Counted from the stretch's first letter, positions 8,263 through 18,845 are shown. The stretch is DNA of 64,000 nt from Actinomadura macrotermitis (GCF_009604375.1 NZ_WEGH01000004.1:372001-436000), one strand, 5' to 3'. The notes: generated from the sequence alone by a model not told the origin. Numbers and translations: made by a program.

Positions 8263-8284
8263 CTCGTCAGTGGTTACTGACGAG
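8263..8284. promoter_or_regulatory. Perfect 9-bp-arm operator-like palindrome before the beta-oxidation operon
   Basis: CTCGTCAGT (8263-8271) and ACTGACGAG (8276-8284) form an exact dyad around GGTT in the divergent region between the acyl-CoA ligase and the thiolase. A half-site-like GGTCAGTGG lies 20 bases to the left, next to TTGACA at 8234-8239, and TAGTAT (8285-8290) abuts the right arm as a possible -10. This layout fits a TetR-family (FadR-like) repressor site. No regulator gene is adjacent. Confidence 0.55.
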
Positions 8285-8397
8285 TAGTATTTCGCGTTAC
8301 CGGCGAGTAGCATCGTGCTCGTGGGTACTCGTGCCGCCCCGCCGCGGGCGGCATGGGGCTCAACCCTCACCGACCATTCCTCAAGGGAGGACGATCC

Positions 8398-9600
8398 GTG
8401 CCTCGCACCGCACGTGACGTCGTGTTCGTCGACGGCGTACGCACGCCGTTCGGCAAGGCGGGCCCGAAGGGCCTGTACGCCGAGACCCGCGCCGATGACC
8501 TGGTCGTCCGCGCCATCCGCGAGCTGATGCGCCGCAACCCCTCCCTCCCGCCCGAGCGGGTGGACGAGGTCGCCATCGCCGCCACCACCCAGACCGGCGA
8601 CCAGGGCCTGACGATCGGCCGCAGCGCCGCCGTGCTCGCCGGGCTGCCCAAGTCGGTGCCCGGCTACGCGATCGACCGCATGTGCGCGGGCGCGCTGACC
8701 GCCGTCACCACCTCCGGCGCGGGCATCTCCTTCGGCTCCTACGACGTCGTCATCGCCGGCGGCGTGGAGCACATGGGCCGCCACCCGATGGGCGAGGGCG
8801 TGGACCCCAACCCCCGCTTCCTGGCCGACAAGCTGGTCGACCCGTCCGCGCTGGTCATGGGCACCACCGCGGAGAACCTGCACGACCGCTTCCCGCAGAT
8901 CACCAAGGAGCGCGCCGACGCCTACGCGGTGCGCAGCCAGCAGAAGGTCGCCGCCGCCTACGCGGCCGGCAGGATCCAGCCGGACCTGGTGCCGACCGCG
9001 ATCCGCTCCGCCGAGAAGGGCTGGGGCCTGGCGACCGAGGACGAGCCGCCGCGCCCGCAGACCACCATGGAGTCGCTGGCCTCGCTGAAGACCCCGTTCC
9101 GGGTCGCCGGCAACGTCACCGCCGGCAACGCCGCGGGCCTGAACGACGGCGCCACCGCGTGCCTGCTGGCCGCCGAGGACGTCGCCGCCGAGCTCGGCCT
9201 CACGCCCAAGATGCGCCTGGTCGACTTCTCCTTCGCGGGCGTCGAGCCCGAGGTCATGGGCATCGGCCCGGTGCCGGCCACCGAGAGGCTGCTCGCCCGC
9301 AACTCCCTCACCATGGACGACATCGGCCTCATCGAGATCAACGAGGCGTTCGCGGTGCAGGTGCTGGCGTTCCTGGAGCACTTCAAGATCGCCGACGACG
9401 ACGCGCGGGTGAACCCCTGGGGCGGCGCCATCGCCCTCGGCCACCCCCTCGCCTCCTCCGGCGTCCGGCTGATGAACCAGCTCGCGCGGCTGTTCGAGGA
9501 GCGCACCGACGTCCGCTACGGCCTCACCACCATGTGCGTCGGCATGGGCATGGGCGGGACCGTCCTCTGGGAGAACGTGAACTGGGAGGGCGCCAAGTGA
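8398..9600 (+). CDS. fadA: Acetyl-CoA C-acyltransferase (3-ketoacyl-CoA thiolase)
   Basis: The 400-residue thiolase catalyses the last step of beta-oxidation, CoA-dependent cleavage of 3-ketoacyl-CoA to acetyl-CoA and a shortened acyl-CoA. Active-site residues are visible: Cys96 (DRMCAGAL) as nucleophile, His349 (ALGHPLASSG), and Cys380 (TTMCVGMGMGG). NEAF near residue 316 is also conserved. The GTG at 8398 is preferred because AAGGGAGG lies eight bases upstream and the homologous start VPRTARDVVFVDGVRTPFG follows. The stop overlaps the GTG start of fadB by four bases (GTGA), so the two are translationally coupled, as expected for the two subunits of a trifunctional complex. Confidence 0.95.
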   Translation: MPRTARDVVFVDGVRTPFGKAGPKGLYAETRADDLVVRAIRELMRRNPSLPPERVDEVAIAATTQTGDQGLTIGRSAAVLAGLPKSVPGYAIDRMCAGALTAVTTSGAGISFGSYDVVIAGGVEHMGRHPMGEGVDPNPRFLADKLVDPSALVMGTTAENLHDRFPQITKERADAYAVRSQQKVAAAYAAGRIQPDLVPTAIRSAEKGWGLATEDEPPRPQTTMESLASLKTPFRVAGNVTAGNAAGLNDGATACLLAAEDVAAELGLTPKMRLVDFSFAGVEPEVMGIGPVPATERLLARNSLTMDDIGLIEINEAFAVQVLAFLEHFKIADDDARVNPWGGAIALGHPLASSGVRLMNQLARLFEERTDVRYGLTTMCVGMGMGGTVLWENVNWEGAK

Positions 9601-11684
9601 GCACCGACATCAAGGCCATCTTCGCCGACGAGGTCGTGACCCACGCCCGCGTCCGCGACGTTCAGCTGCCCTACGGCGCGGGCACGCTCGCGCTGATCAC
9701 GCTGGACAACGGCTTCGACCACACCAAGCCGAACACCTTCGGCCCGAACGGCCTGGCCGAGCTGAACGAGGCCGTCGACGCCGTCGCCGCGCGCGACGAC
9801 ATCGTGGCCGTCGGCGTCACCGGCAAGCCGTTCATCTTCGCGGTCGGCGCCGACCTCAAGGGCGTGCCGCTGATCGAGAGGCGCGAGGACGCGCTCGCCA
9901 TCGGCAAGCTCGGCCACGACGTGTTCCGCCGCCTCGGCGAGCTGAGCGTCCCCTCCTTCGCCTACTATAACGGCGCGGCGATGGGCGGCGGCGTCGAGAT
10001 CGGCCTGCACTGCACCTACCGGACGGTCTCCAAGAACGTCCCGGCGATCGCGCTGCCCGAGGCGTTCCTCGGCCTGGTCCCCGGCTGGGGCGGCACCTAC
10101 CTGCTGCCGAACCTGATCGGCGCCGAGAAGGCCCTCAAGGTCATCATCGACAACCCGCTCGCGCAGAACCGCATGCTGAAGGGCGCGCAGGCCTACGAGC
10201 TGGGCATCGCCGACGCGATCTTCGACGGCGCCGACTTCCTGGAGGAGTCGCTCGCCTGGACCGCCCGCGTGGTCAAGGGCGAGATCAGCGTGCAGCGCCC
10301 CGAGGTCGACAAGGGCAAGGGCTGGGACGACGCGGTCAACCTGGCCCGCTGGACCGTGGAGGGCAAGCTGCACGGCGCCGCCCCGTCCTACACCCGCGCC
10401 CTGGAGCTCGTCGCCGCCGCCAAGGACCGCAGCCGCGACGAGGGCTTCGCCGCCGAAGACGAGGCGCTGGCCGACCTCATCCTGAGCGACGAGCTGCGGG
10501 CCGGCCTGTACGCCTTCGACCTCACCCAGAAGCGCGCGAAGCGCCCGGCGGGCGCGCCCGACAAGGCCCTGGCCCGCAAGGTCGCCAAGGTCGGCGTCGT
10601 CGGCGCGGGCCTGATGGCCTCGCAGCTGGCGCTGCTGTTCGCGCGCCGCCTGGAGGTGCCGGTCGTCCTCACCGACCTGGACCAGGCCCGCCTGGACAAG
10701 GGCGTCGGCTACGCGCACGGCGAGATCGACAAGCTGCTGGCCAAGGGCCGGGTCTCCGGCGACAAGGCCAACCGGCTGAAGTCCCTCATCTCCGGCTCGC
10801 TGACCAAGGACGCGTTCGCCGACGCCGACCTGGTCATCGAGGCGGTCTTCGAGGAGATGAACGTCAAGCAGAAGGTGTTCGCCGAGGTCGAGGAGCACGT
10901 CTCCGCCGACTGCATCCTGGCGACCAACACCTCCTCGCTGTCGGTCACCGAGATGGCCTCGAAGCTGAAGCACCCCGAGCGGGTCGTCGGCTTCCACTTC
11001 TTCAACCCGGTCGCGGTGCTGCCGCTGCTGGAGATCGTGCGCGGCGACCGGACCGACGACGCCGCCCTGGCGACGGCGTTCGCGGTCGGCAAGCAGCTGA
11101 AGAAGTCGTGCGTGCTGGTCAAGGACGCCCCGGCGTTCGTGGTCAACCGCATCCTGCTGCGCCTCATGGCCGAGATCATCCAGACGGTGGACGAGGGCAC
11201 CCCGATCGAGGTGGCCGAGCGCGCCGCCGCGCCGCTCGGGCTGCCGATGCCGCCGTTCGTGCTGATGGGCCTGGTCGGCCCGGCGATCGCGCTGCACGTC
11301 AACGAGACGCTGCACGGCGCCTTCCCCGAGCGCTTCCCGCTCTCGGAGAAGTTCGCCAAGTTCGTCGCGGCGGGCAAGTCCGGCGTGTACCTGCCGGACT
11401 TCACCATCGACCCCGAGGCCGCGGAGATCTTCGGCGGCGGCACCAGCCCCTCCACCGAGGAGCAGGTGCTGGAGCGGGCGCTGAACGCGCTGGCGCAGGA
11501 GATCGGCCTCATGCTGGACGAGGGCGTCGTCGCCGCCGCGCAGGACATCGACCTGTGCATGATCATGGGTGCGGGCTGGCCGTTCCACCTGGGCGGCATC
11601 ACGCCGTACCTGGACCGCGCCGGGGTCAGCGAGAAGGTCGCCGGGCGCCGGTTCCTCGAGCCGGGCGTGGCGTCGGTCAAGTAG
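9597..11684 (+). CDS. fadB: 3-hydroxyacyl-CoA dehydrogenase / enoyl-CoA hydratase multifunctional protein
   Basis: A 695-residue two-part enzyme that performs hydration and NAD-dependent oxidation in beta-oxidation. The N-terminal crotonase half (about 20-300) shows AVGADLKG and YNGAAMGGGVEIGL for the oxyanion hole. The dehydrogenase half starts at about residue 325 with the Rossmann motif VGVVGAGLMASQLALLF and continues with VIEAVFEEMNVKQ, NTSSLSVTEM and GFHFFNPVAVLPLLEIV, then two C-terminal 3HCDH repeats. The length is normal for actinomycete FadB. It is coupled to the upstream thiolase by a 4-base overlap and followed 58 bases later by a strong terminator, giving a two-gene operon. Confidence 0.95.
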   Translation: MSTDIKAIFADEVVTHARVRDVQLPYGAGTLALITLDNGFDHTKPNTFGPNGLAELNEAVDAVAARDDIVAVGVTGKPFIFAVGADLKGVPLIERREDALAIGKLGHDVFRRLGELSVPSFAYYNGAAMGGGVEIGLHCTYRTVSKNVPAIALPEAFLGLVPGWGGTYLLPNLIGAEKALKVIIDNPLAQNRMLKGAQAYELGIADAIFDGADFLEESLAWTARVVKGEISVQRPEVDKGKGWDDAVNLARWTVEGKLHGAAPSYTRALELVAAAKDRSRDEGFAAEDEALADLILSDELRAGLYAFDLTQKRAKRPAGAPDKALARKVAKVGVVGAGLMASQLALLFARRLEVPVVLTDLDQARLDKGVGYAHGEIDKLLAKGRVSGDKANRLKSLISGSLTKDAFADADLVIEAVFEEMNVKQKVFAEVEEHVSADCILATNTSSLSVTEMASKLKHPERVVGFHFFNPVAVLPLLEIVRGDRTDDAALATAFAVGKQLKKSCVLVKDAPAFVVNRILLRLMAEIIQTVDEGTPIEVAERAAAPLGLPMPPFVLMGLVGPAIALHVNETLHGAFPERFPLSEKFAKFVAAGKSGVYLPDFTIDPEAAEIFGGGTSPSTEEQVLERALNALAQEIGLMLDEGVVAAAQDIDLCMIMGAGWPFHLGGITPYLDRAGVSEKVAGRRFLEPGVASVK

Positions 11685-11742
11685 AAGCGTCCGCGCGGGG
11701 ACCCGGCAGCCGACCCTCCGGGCCCGCGCGGCACCACGTGAG

Positions 11743-11773
11743 AGAGGCGTCCCGCCCGCGGGACGCCTCTTTT
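11743..11773 (+). terminator. Strong intrinsic terminator of the fadAB operon
   Basis: A perfect 13-bp stem (AGAGGCGTCCCGC at 11743-11755 with its complement at 11758-11770) runs into four T residues (11770-11773). It is the best intrinsic terminator in the window and lies 58 bases after the fadB stop. Confidence 0.92.
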
Positions 11774-11870
11774 CGTGCATATCCAGACCTATCCCTCACT
11801 CTCGGGTTTCGGCCGTGTCGCTGCGGTGATCAATCCTGCATCCCTGCGGCCTGCGACGAAGGAGCCCGAG

Positions 11871-13352
11871 GTGAACCTGCTCCGCACCAAATCGGTCGAA
11901 CAGTCGATCCGTGACACCGAGGAGCCCGCGCACCGGCTCCGGCGGGACCTGTCGGCGCTCGACCTCACCGTCTTCGGCGTCGGTGTCATCATCGGCACCG
12001 GCATCTTCGTGCTCACCGGCCAGGTCGCCAAGGACAAGGCGGGGCCCGCGGTCGCGCTGTCGTTCGTGCTCGCCGCCGTCGTGTGCGGCCTGGCGGCCCT
12101 CTGCTACGCGGAGTTCTCCTCCACCGTCCCGGTCGCGGGCTCGGCCTACACCTTCTCCTACGCCACGCTCGGCGAGTTCCCCGCCTGGATCATCGGCTGG
12201 GACCTCATCCTGGAGCTGGCGCTCGGCGCCGCCGTCGTCGCGGTCGGCTGGTCGGGCTACGCCGCCTCGCTGCTGGACAGCGCGGGCCTCACGCTGCCGG
12301 ACGCGGTGGCCAACCCGCCGGGCGAGAGCGGCGGCGTGGTCAACGTCCCGGCGATCCTGCTCGTCCTCGCGGTGACCGCGCTGCTGGTCGCCGGCATCAA
12401 GATCTCCTCGCGGGTCAACGCGGTGGTGGTGACCATCAAGGTCGCGATCGTGCTGCTGGTGATCTTCGCGGGCCTGTTCTTCGTCAAGAGCGCCAACTAC
12501 ACCCCGTTCATCCCGGCGGCCAAGGCCAACCCCTCGGTCGAGGGCGGCGCCGCGCCCCTCATGCAGGTGCTGTTCGGCATCAACCCGGTCAGCTACGGCT
12601 GGCTCGGCATCTTCGCCGCCGTCGCCGTCGTCTTCTTCGCCTACATCGGGTTCGACATCGTCGCCACCGCCGCCGAGGAGGCCCGCCGCCCCCAGCGCGA
12701 CCTGCCCATCGGCCTGATCGGCTCCCTGGTCATCACCGCGATCCTGTACGCGGCGGTGTCGCTGGTGGTCGTCGGCATGCAGAACTACAAGGACCTCAGC
12801 ACCAAGGCGCCGCTCGCCGACGCCTTCAAGGCCGTCGGCCACCCCTGGCTCGCCACCGTCATCAGCATCGGCGCGGTCGCCGGCCTCACCACGGTCGTGC
12901 TGATCCTGCTGCTCGGGCAGAGCCGGGTGTTCTTCGCGATGAGCCGCGACGGCCTGCTGCCGGCCTGGCTGGCCGCCGTCCACCCGCGCTTCGGCACCCC
13001 CTACCGCAGCACCATTCTGATGGGCTGCATCGTCGCGGTCCTCGCCGGGTTCATCCCGCTCGCCAAGCTCGCCGAGCTGGTCAACATCGGCACCCTGTTC
13101 GCGTTCGTGGTCGTCTCGGTCGGCGTGCTGATCCTGCGCCGCACCCGGCCCGACCTGCCCCGCTCGTTCCGCACCCCGCTGGTCCCGGTCGTGCCGATCC
13201 TGTCGGTCCTGGCCTGCCTGTTCGTCATGCTGAACCTGCCGGTCGACACCTGGGTGCGGTTCCTGGTCTGGCTGGTGGTCGGCGCCGTCGTCTACTTCGC
13301 CTACGGCGCCCGCCACAGCCGCGTCGGCGCCGCCGCCAAGCCCGGCTCCTGA
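11871..13352 (+). CDS. APC-family amino acid permease (cationic amino acid transporter type)
   Basis: A 493-residue secondary transporter with about 12 membrane helices. The N-terminal LTVFGVGVIIGTGIFVLTGQ is the hallmark of the APC superfamily's unwound first helix, followed by FSSTVPVAGSAYTFSY and the FAYIGFDIVATAAEEARRPQRDLP segment diagnostic of the YfnA/CAT subgroup. It probably imports an amino acid with protons. The GTG at 11871 is chosen because GAAGGA lies seven bases before it and the preceding 32 codons have no family similarity. Substrate not predictable. It lies alone between the fadAB terminator and the palindromes before fprA. Confidence 0.9.
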   Translation: MNLLRTKSVEQSIRDTEEPAHRLRRDLSALDLTVFGVGVIIGTGIFVLTGQVAKDKAGPAVALSFVLAAVVCGLAALCYAEFSSTVPVAGSAYTFSYATLGEFPAWIIGWDLILELALGAAVVAVGWSGYAASLLDSAGLTLPDAVANPPGESGGVVNVPAILLVLAVTALLVAGIKISSRVNAVVVTIKVAIVLLVIFAGLFFVKSANYTPFIPAAKANPSVEGGAAPLMQVLFGINPVSYGWLGIFAAVAVVFFAYIGFDIVATAAEEARRPQRDLPIGLIGSLVITAILYAAVSLVVVGMQNYKDLSTKAPLADAFKAVGHPWLATVISIGAVAGLTTVVLILLLGQSRVFFAMSRDGLLPAWLAAVHPRFGTPYRSTILMGCIVAVLAGFIPLAKLAELVNIGTLFAFVVVSVGVLILRRTRPDLPRSFRTPLVPVVPILSVLACLFVMLNLPVDTWVRFLVWLVVGAVVYFAYGARHSRVGAAAKPGS

Positions 13353-13365
13353 CCGCGCCGCCCGG

Positions 13366-13409
13366 TGACCCGGGTCAGTGACCCGGGTCACTGTGTTCAT
13401 TTGGTGAAC
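13366..13409. promoter_or_regulatory. Two tandem TGACCCGGGTCA palindromes plus a GTTCA-n5-TGAAC dyad
   Basis: The 12-base perfect palindrome TGACCCGGGTCA occurs at 13366-13377 and again at 13379-13390, separated by one G. A third dyad, GTTCA-TTTGG-TGAAC, covers 13395-13409 immediately before the fprA start region. The cluster starts 14 bases after the permease stop, so it could act as a terminator, but the repeated identical palindromes suit operators controlling fprA. Confidence 0.55.
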
Positions 13410-13420
13410 GGGTGTGCACA

Positions 13421-14755
<1,335 letters not shown>

Positions 14756-14761
14756 CGGACC

Positions 14762-14777
14762 GCCCGGCCTTCCGGGC
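14762..14777. terminator. Short hairpin between convergent fprA and dxs
   Basis: GCCCGG and CCGGGC pair around CCTT, seven bases after the fprA stop; the gap to dxs is only 49 bases. It may serve both genes. The stem is short and lacks a T-run, so confidence is limited. Confidence 0.4.
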
Positions 14778-14804
14778 CTTCCCGGCGAACGGCGGCCGCC
14801 GCCG

Positions 14805-16715
14805 CTACCGGCCGGGGACCCGCGCCGGGGCGATGGAGCGGCGCGCGACCGCCTCGGTGACGTCGCGGGCCAGGTCCTGCGCGGTCAGCCCGATGTCGGT
14901 GAGGATCTGGCCGCGCGAGGCGTGGTCCAGGAACTCCTGCGGGATGCCGAAGGTGCGCAGCGGGACGTCCACCGCGTGGTCGCGCAGCAGCCGCGCGACG
15001 GCGTCGCCGACCGCGCCGGTGCGGCCGTTGTCCTCCACCACCGCGACCAGGCTCTGCCCGGCGGCCAGGTCGACCAGCGCCGGGTCCAGCGGCTTGATCC
15101 AGCGCGGGTCGACGACGGTGACGCCGATGCCCTGCGCGGCGATCAGCTCCGCGGCCTCCACCGCCGGGCCCGCCATCGAGCCGGCCGCGACCAGCAGCAC
15201 CCGGGTGCCGTTGGCGCCCTCGTGCCGGGCCAGCACGTCCATGCCGCCCGCCTGCCCGACCGCCTCGATGTCGGCGGTGGCCGCGCCCTTGGGGTAGCGG
15301 ATCGCGGTCGGCCCGTCGGTGACCGCGACGCACTCGCGCAGCAGCTCGCGCAGCCGGGCGCCGTCGCGCGGCACCGCGACGCGCATGCCGGGGATCAGGC
15401 TGAGGATCGACAGGTCCCACATGCCGTTGTGGCTGGCGCCGTCGTCGCCGGTCACACCGGAGCGGTCCAAAGCGAACGTGACCGGAAGCTTGTGCAGCGC
15501 CACGTCCATCAGCACCTGGTCGAAGGCGCGGTTGAGGAAGGTGGCGTACAGCGCGACGACCGGGTGCAGGCCGCCCAGCGCCAGGCCCGCCGCCGACGTC
15601 GCCGCGTGCTGCTCGGCGATGCCGACGTCGTAGGTGCGCTCGGGGTAGGCGTCGGCGAACGGGGCAAGGCCGACCGGGTAGAGCATGGCGGCGGTGATGG
15701 CGACCACGTCGGGGCGCTCGGCGCCGATCGCGACCATCTCCGAGCCGAACACCGACGTCCAGGACGGGCCGCCGGACTTCGGCAGCGCCTTGCCGGTGGC
15801 GGGGTCGAAGGCGCCGCCGCCGTGCATGCAGTCCTCGGTGTCGTTCTCGGCCGGCGCGTACCCCGACCCCTTGCGGGTGATCGCGTGCACGATCACCGGG
15901 CGGCCGAAGCCGCGGGCGCGGCGCAGCGCGTGCTCCACCGCCTCCTCGTCGTGCCCGTCGATCGGGCCGACGTACTTCATGCCGAGGTCCTCGAACATCG
16001 CCTGCGGCTGCAGGACGTCCTTCAGGCCCTTCTTCAGGCCGTGCAGCGCCTCGTAGGCGACCTGCCCGACCACCGGGGTCCGCGGCACCGTCTTCTTGAT
16101 CAGGTCGAGCGCGTGCTCGTAGCCGCGGGTGACGCGCAGGTCGGCCAGGTGGCTGGCCAGCCCGCCGATCGTCGGCGAGTAGGAGCGGCCGTTGTCGTTC
16201 ACCACGATGATGACGGGCCGGTCGGTGCCCGCGGCGATGTTGTTCAGCGCCTCCCAGCACATGCCGCCGGTGAGCGCGCCGTCGCCGACGACCGCGACCA
16301 CCGCGCGGTCGTCCTCGCCGCGCAGCTGGAACGCCTTGGCCAGGCCGTCGGCGTAGGACAGCGCGGTGGAGGCGTGCGAGTTCTCGATGATGTCGTGCTC
16401 GGACTCGGCCTGGCTCGGGTAGCCCGACAGCCCGCCGCGGCGGCGCAGCTCGGCGAAGTCGTGCCGGCCGGTCAGCATCTTGTGCACGTACGCCTGGTGA
16501 CCGGTGTCGAAGAGGATCTTGTCGCGCGGCGAGTCGAAGACCCGGTGCAGCGCGATGGTCAGCTCGACCACGCCCAGGTTGGGCCCCAGATGGCCGCCGG
16601 TCTTGGCGACCGCCTCGACCAGGGTCTCGCGGATCTCCGCCGCGAGCCGAGGCAGTTGCGTGGCGTCCAGTCGCCTGAGGTCCTCCGGACCCTTGATCGA
16701 CTCAAGCAGGGTCAC
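14805..16715 (-). CDS. dxs: 1-deoxy-D-xylulose-5-phosphate synthase
   Basis: The 636-residue thiamine-diphosphate enzyme condenses pyruvate with glyceraldehyde 3-phosphate, the first step of the MEP isoprenoid pathway. GGHLGPNLGVVELTIALHRVF, DTGHQAYVHKMLTGR and the ThDP motif GDGALTGGMCWEALNNIA with VNDN are all in place. The second half carries DRSGVTGDDGASHNGMWD and the transketolase C-terminal domain. The GTG at 16715 is used because GGAGGAG stands nine bases before it; starts further upstream run into the promoter. It diverges from idi across 153 bases, so two isoprenoid genes share a control region. Confidence 0.96.
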   Translation of the reverse strand: MTLLESIKGPEDLRRLDATQLPRLAAEIRETLVEAVAKTGGHLGPNLGVVELTIALHRVFDSPRDKILFDTGHQAYVHKMLTGRHDFAELRRRGGLSGYPSQAESEHDIIENSHASTALSYADGLAKAFQLRGEDDRAVVAVVGDGALTGGMCWEALNNIAAGTDRPVIIVVNDNGRSYSPTIGGLASHLADLRVTRGYEHALDLIKKTVPRTPVVGQVAYEALHGLKKGLKDVLQPQAMFEDLGMKYVGPIDGHDEEAVEHALRRARGFGRPVIVHAITRKGSGYAPAENDTEDCMHGGGAFDPATGKALPKSGGPSWTSVFGSEMVAIGAERPDVVAITAAMLYPVGLAPFADAYPERTYDVGIAEQHAATSAAGLALGGLHPVVALYATFLNRAFDQVLMDVALHKLPVTFALDRSGVTGDDGASHNGMWDLSILSLIPGMRVAVPRDGARLRELLRECVAVTDGPTAIRYPKGAATADIEAVGQAGGMDVLARHEGANGTRVLLVAAGSMAGPAVEAAELIAAQGIGVTVVDPRWIKPLDPALVDLAAGQSLVAVVEDNGRTGAVGDAVARLLRDHAVDVPLRTFGIPQEFLDHASRGQILTDIGLTAQDLARDVTEAVARRSIAPARVPGR

Positions 16716-16868
16716 GCGTGTCAACTCCTCCATCAGGGGCTCCGCTGCCCCTGGTCGTCGGGCCGTTCCGAGTTTACAGACCCTTGGGACGTACGGTGCG
16801 TGTCCTGGAGGTGCGCCTTCACCTGCGTTCACCCGTGACGATCAGTGACTCTGCGATAGAAAGAGGTC

Positions 16869-17444
16869 ATGAGTGTCGAGGAGATCGTGCTGCTCAACGC
16901 GGCTGACGAGGCCATCGGGACGGTCGACAAGGTCACCGGCCACCATCGTGACACTCCTTACCATCTCGCCTTCTCCTGCTACGTGGTCGATCCCGCGGGA
17001 CAGGTCCTCATCACCCGCCGGGCACTGTCCAAGCGGACCTTCCCCGGCGTCTGGACGGGCAGCTGCTGCGGCCACCCGGGGCCCGGCGAGGGCCTGCGCG
17101 AGGCGGTGGAGCGCCGGCTGCGCGACGAGCTCGGTGTGATCGTCGACACGATCACACCGGTGCTGCCGGGATTCCGCTACCGCGCGGTCGCCGCGGACGG
17201 CACCGTCGAGTACGAGCGGTGCCCGGTGGTGCGGGCGGTGGCGAGCCGCCCGGGGGTGCGCCGCAACCCCGCCGAGGTGGAGGACGCCGAGTGGTGGAGC
17301 TGGGAGCGGTGCCTGGAGCTGGTGGACCGGCCCGAGGCCTCGCCGTGGTTCCGGCTGCAGATGGCCGAGCTCGTCCCGCTCGGCGCGCCCCTGGAATGGC
17401 CCGACGCCGGCACCGAGCTGCTGCCGCCCGCGCTGCGCTGGTAG
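16869..17444 (+). CDS. idi: Isopentenyl-diphosphate delta-isomerase, type I
   Basis: A 191-residue Nudix-fold isomerase that converts IPP to DMAPP. The catalytic Cys is in SCCGHPGPGE, the essential Glu in VEYERCP, and the divalent-metal sites are provided by HLAFSCYVVD and the Nudix-like EAVERRLRDELGV. AAAGAGG lies just before the ATG at 16869. It sits head-to-head with dxs, so both ends of precursor supply for isoprenoids are encoded together. The length and motifs match functional type I enzymes. A ten-bp hairpin follows the stop. Confidence 0.95.
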   Translation: MSVEEIVLLNAADEAIGTVDKVTGHHRDTPYHLAFSCYVVDPAGQVLITRRALSKRTFPGVWTGSCCGHPGPGEGLREAVERRLRDELGVIVDTITPVLPGFRYRAVAADGTVEYERCPVVRAVASRPGVRRNPAEVEDAEWWSWERCLELVDRPEASPWFRLQMAELVPLGAPLEWPDAGTELLPPALRW

Positions 17445-17458
17445 CCGCGCCGCCGGCG

Positions 17459-17498
17459 GGGGCCGGGTCACCGCAAGATCTCGATTTCACCCGGCCCC
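17459..17498 (+). terminator. Hairpin after idi
   Basis: GGGGCCGGGT (17459-17468) is complementary to ACCCGGCCCC (17489-17498) around a 20-base loop, 15 bases after the idi stop and before the ABC importer operon. There is no T-run. Its placement supports termination. Confidence 0.55.
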
Positions 17499-17558
17499 GT
17501 TGACCGCCCGCGTGTCCGAACGGACGCTGAAGCCCTCGGGCGACCGAAGGGACGGGCG

Positions 17559-18845
17559 ATGCGAGGACGGTGGAAGGCGGCCGCGGCGGCGGCCCTCAGC
17601 GGAGTACTGGCCCTCTCGGGCTGCGGTGGCGGCGGCAAGGAGACCGGCGACGCCTCCAAGGTCGAGGTCTTCTCCTGGTGGACCGGGCCCGGCGAGGCCG
17701 ACGGGCTCGCGGCGATGGTCGCCGACTTCAAGAAGAAGAACCCCGGCGTCGAGTTCGTCAACGCCGCCATCGCGGGCGGCTCGGGCACCCAGGCGCAGGC
17801 GGTGCTGGCGAGCCGGCTGCAGAACCGCAAGCCGCCGGACTCCTTCCAGGGCCACGCCGGCGCCGAGCTGCTCGACTACATCAAGGCCGGGCAGATCGAG
17901 CCGCTGGACTCCTTCTACGACGAGAACGGCCTGCGGTCCGCCTACCCGCAGCAGCTCCTGCAGCAGATCACCTACCAGGGGAAGATCTACTCGGTGCCGG
18001 TGAACATCCACCGCTCCAACATGCTCTGGTACAACCCCAAGATCTTGAAGGAGGCGGGGATCGCCGGGCCGCCCGCCTCGATCGCCGACTTCATCGCCGC
18101 GCTGAAGGCCGTCAAGGACAAGACCGGGAAGGTGCCGCTGTCGCTCGGCGCCCAGTGGACCGCCGACCACCTGCTGGAGAACGTGCTGCTCGGCGACCTC
18201 GGCACCGACGCCTACAACGCGCTGTGGCGGCCGGGCGCCGACTGGAACGGCCCGGCGGTCACCAAGGCGCTGCACGACTTCGCCACGATCGTCGGCTACA
18301 CCACCGCCGAGGCCGCCTCCACCGACTGGCAGGGCGCCGCCAAGGCCGTGGTGGACGGCGAGGCCGCGTTCAACATCATGGGCGACTGGGCGTACGGCTA
18401 CTTCACCGGCGGCGCGCCGAACGGCCTCGGCAAGAAGCTCGGCACCGACTTCAAGTACGCCCCCTCCCCCGGCACCGACGGCACCTACATGTGGCTGTCG
18501 GACAGCTTCACCCTGCCGAAGGGCGCGCCGCACCGCGGCGGGTCGCTGCTGTGGCTGAAGGAGGTGTCCAGCAAGGAGGGCCAGGACCTGTTCAACCCCA
18601 AGAAGGGGTCCGTCCCGGCCCGCAAGGACGCCGACAAGAGCCTGTACACCGGCTACCTGGAGTACGCGTTCAACGAGTGGAACAAGCCGGGCGTCAAGCT
18701 CGCCGGGTCGTTCTGGCACGGGGTGAGCGCGAGCAAGCGGCAGCACACCGACATCGACACCGCCGTCGGGCTCTTCCTGCAGAGCAGGGACGTCGGCAAA
18801 CTCCAGGCGGGGCTGGCCGAGGCGGCCAAGAACAGCGGCCAGTGA
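17559..18845 (+). CDS. ABC sugar importer, substrate-binding lipoprotein
   Basis: A 428-residue family-1 extracellular solute-binding protein. It starts with a lipoprotein signal whose lipobox LALSGC places the acylated Cys at about residue 22. Mature features are VEVFSWWTGPGEADGLAAMVADFKKKNP, SFQGHAGAEL, and the central VNIHRSNMLWYNPKIL, which match glucose/mannose or oligosaccharide binders of the CUT1 type. GAAGGGA precedes the ATG. The stop overlaps the GTG start of the next permease (GTGA). It would capture the sugar outside the membrane for the two permeases downstream. Exact sugar not determined. Confidence 0.92.
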   Translation: MRGRWKAAAAAALSGVLALSGCGGGGKETGDASKVEVFSWWTGPGEADGLAAMVADFKKKNPGVEFVNAAIAGGSGTQAQAVLASRLQNRKPPDSFQGHAGAELLDYIKAGQIEPLDSFYDENGLRSAYPQQLLQQITYQGKIYSVPVNIHRSNMLWYNPKILKEAGIAGPPASIADFIAALKAVKDKTGKVPLSLGAQWTADHLLENVLLGDLGTDAYNALWRPGADWNGPAVTKALHDFATIVGYTTAEAASTDWQGAAKAVVDGEAAFNIMGDWAYGYFTGGAPNGLGKKLGTDFKYAPSPGTDGTYMWLSDSFTLPKGAPHRGGSLLWLKEVSSKEGQDLFNPKKGSVPARKDADKSLYTGYLEYAFNEWNKPGVKLAGSFWHGVSASKRQHTDIDTAVGLFLQSRDVGKLQAGLAEAAKNSGQ

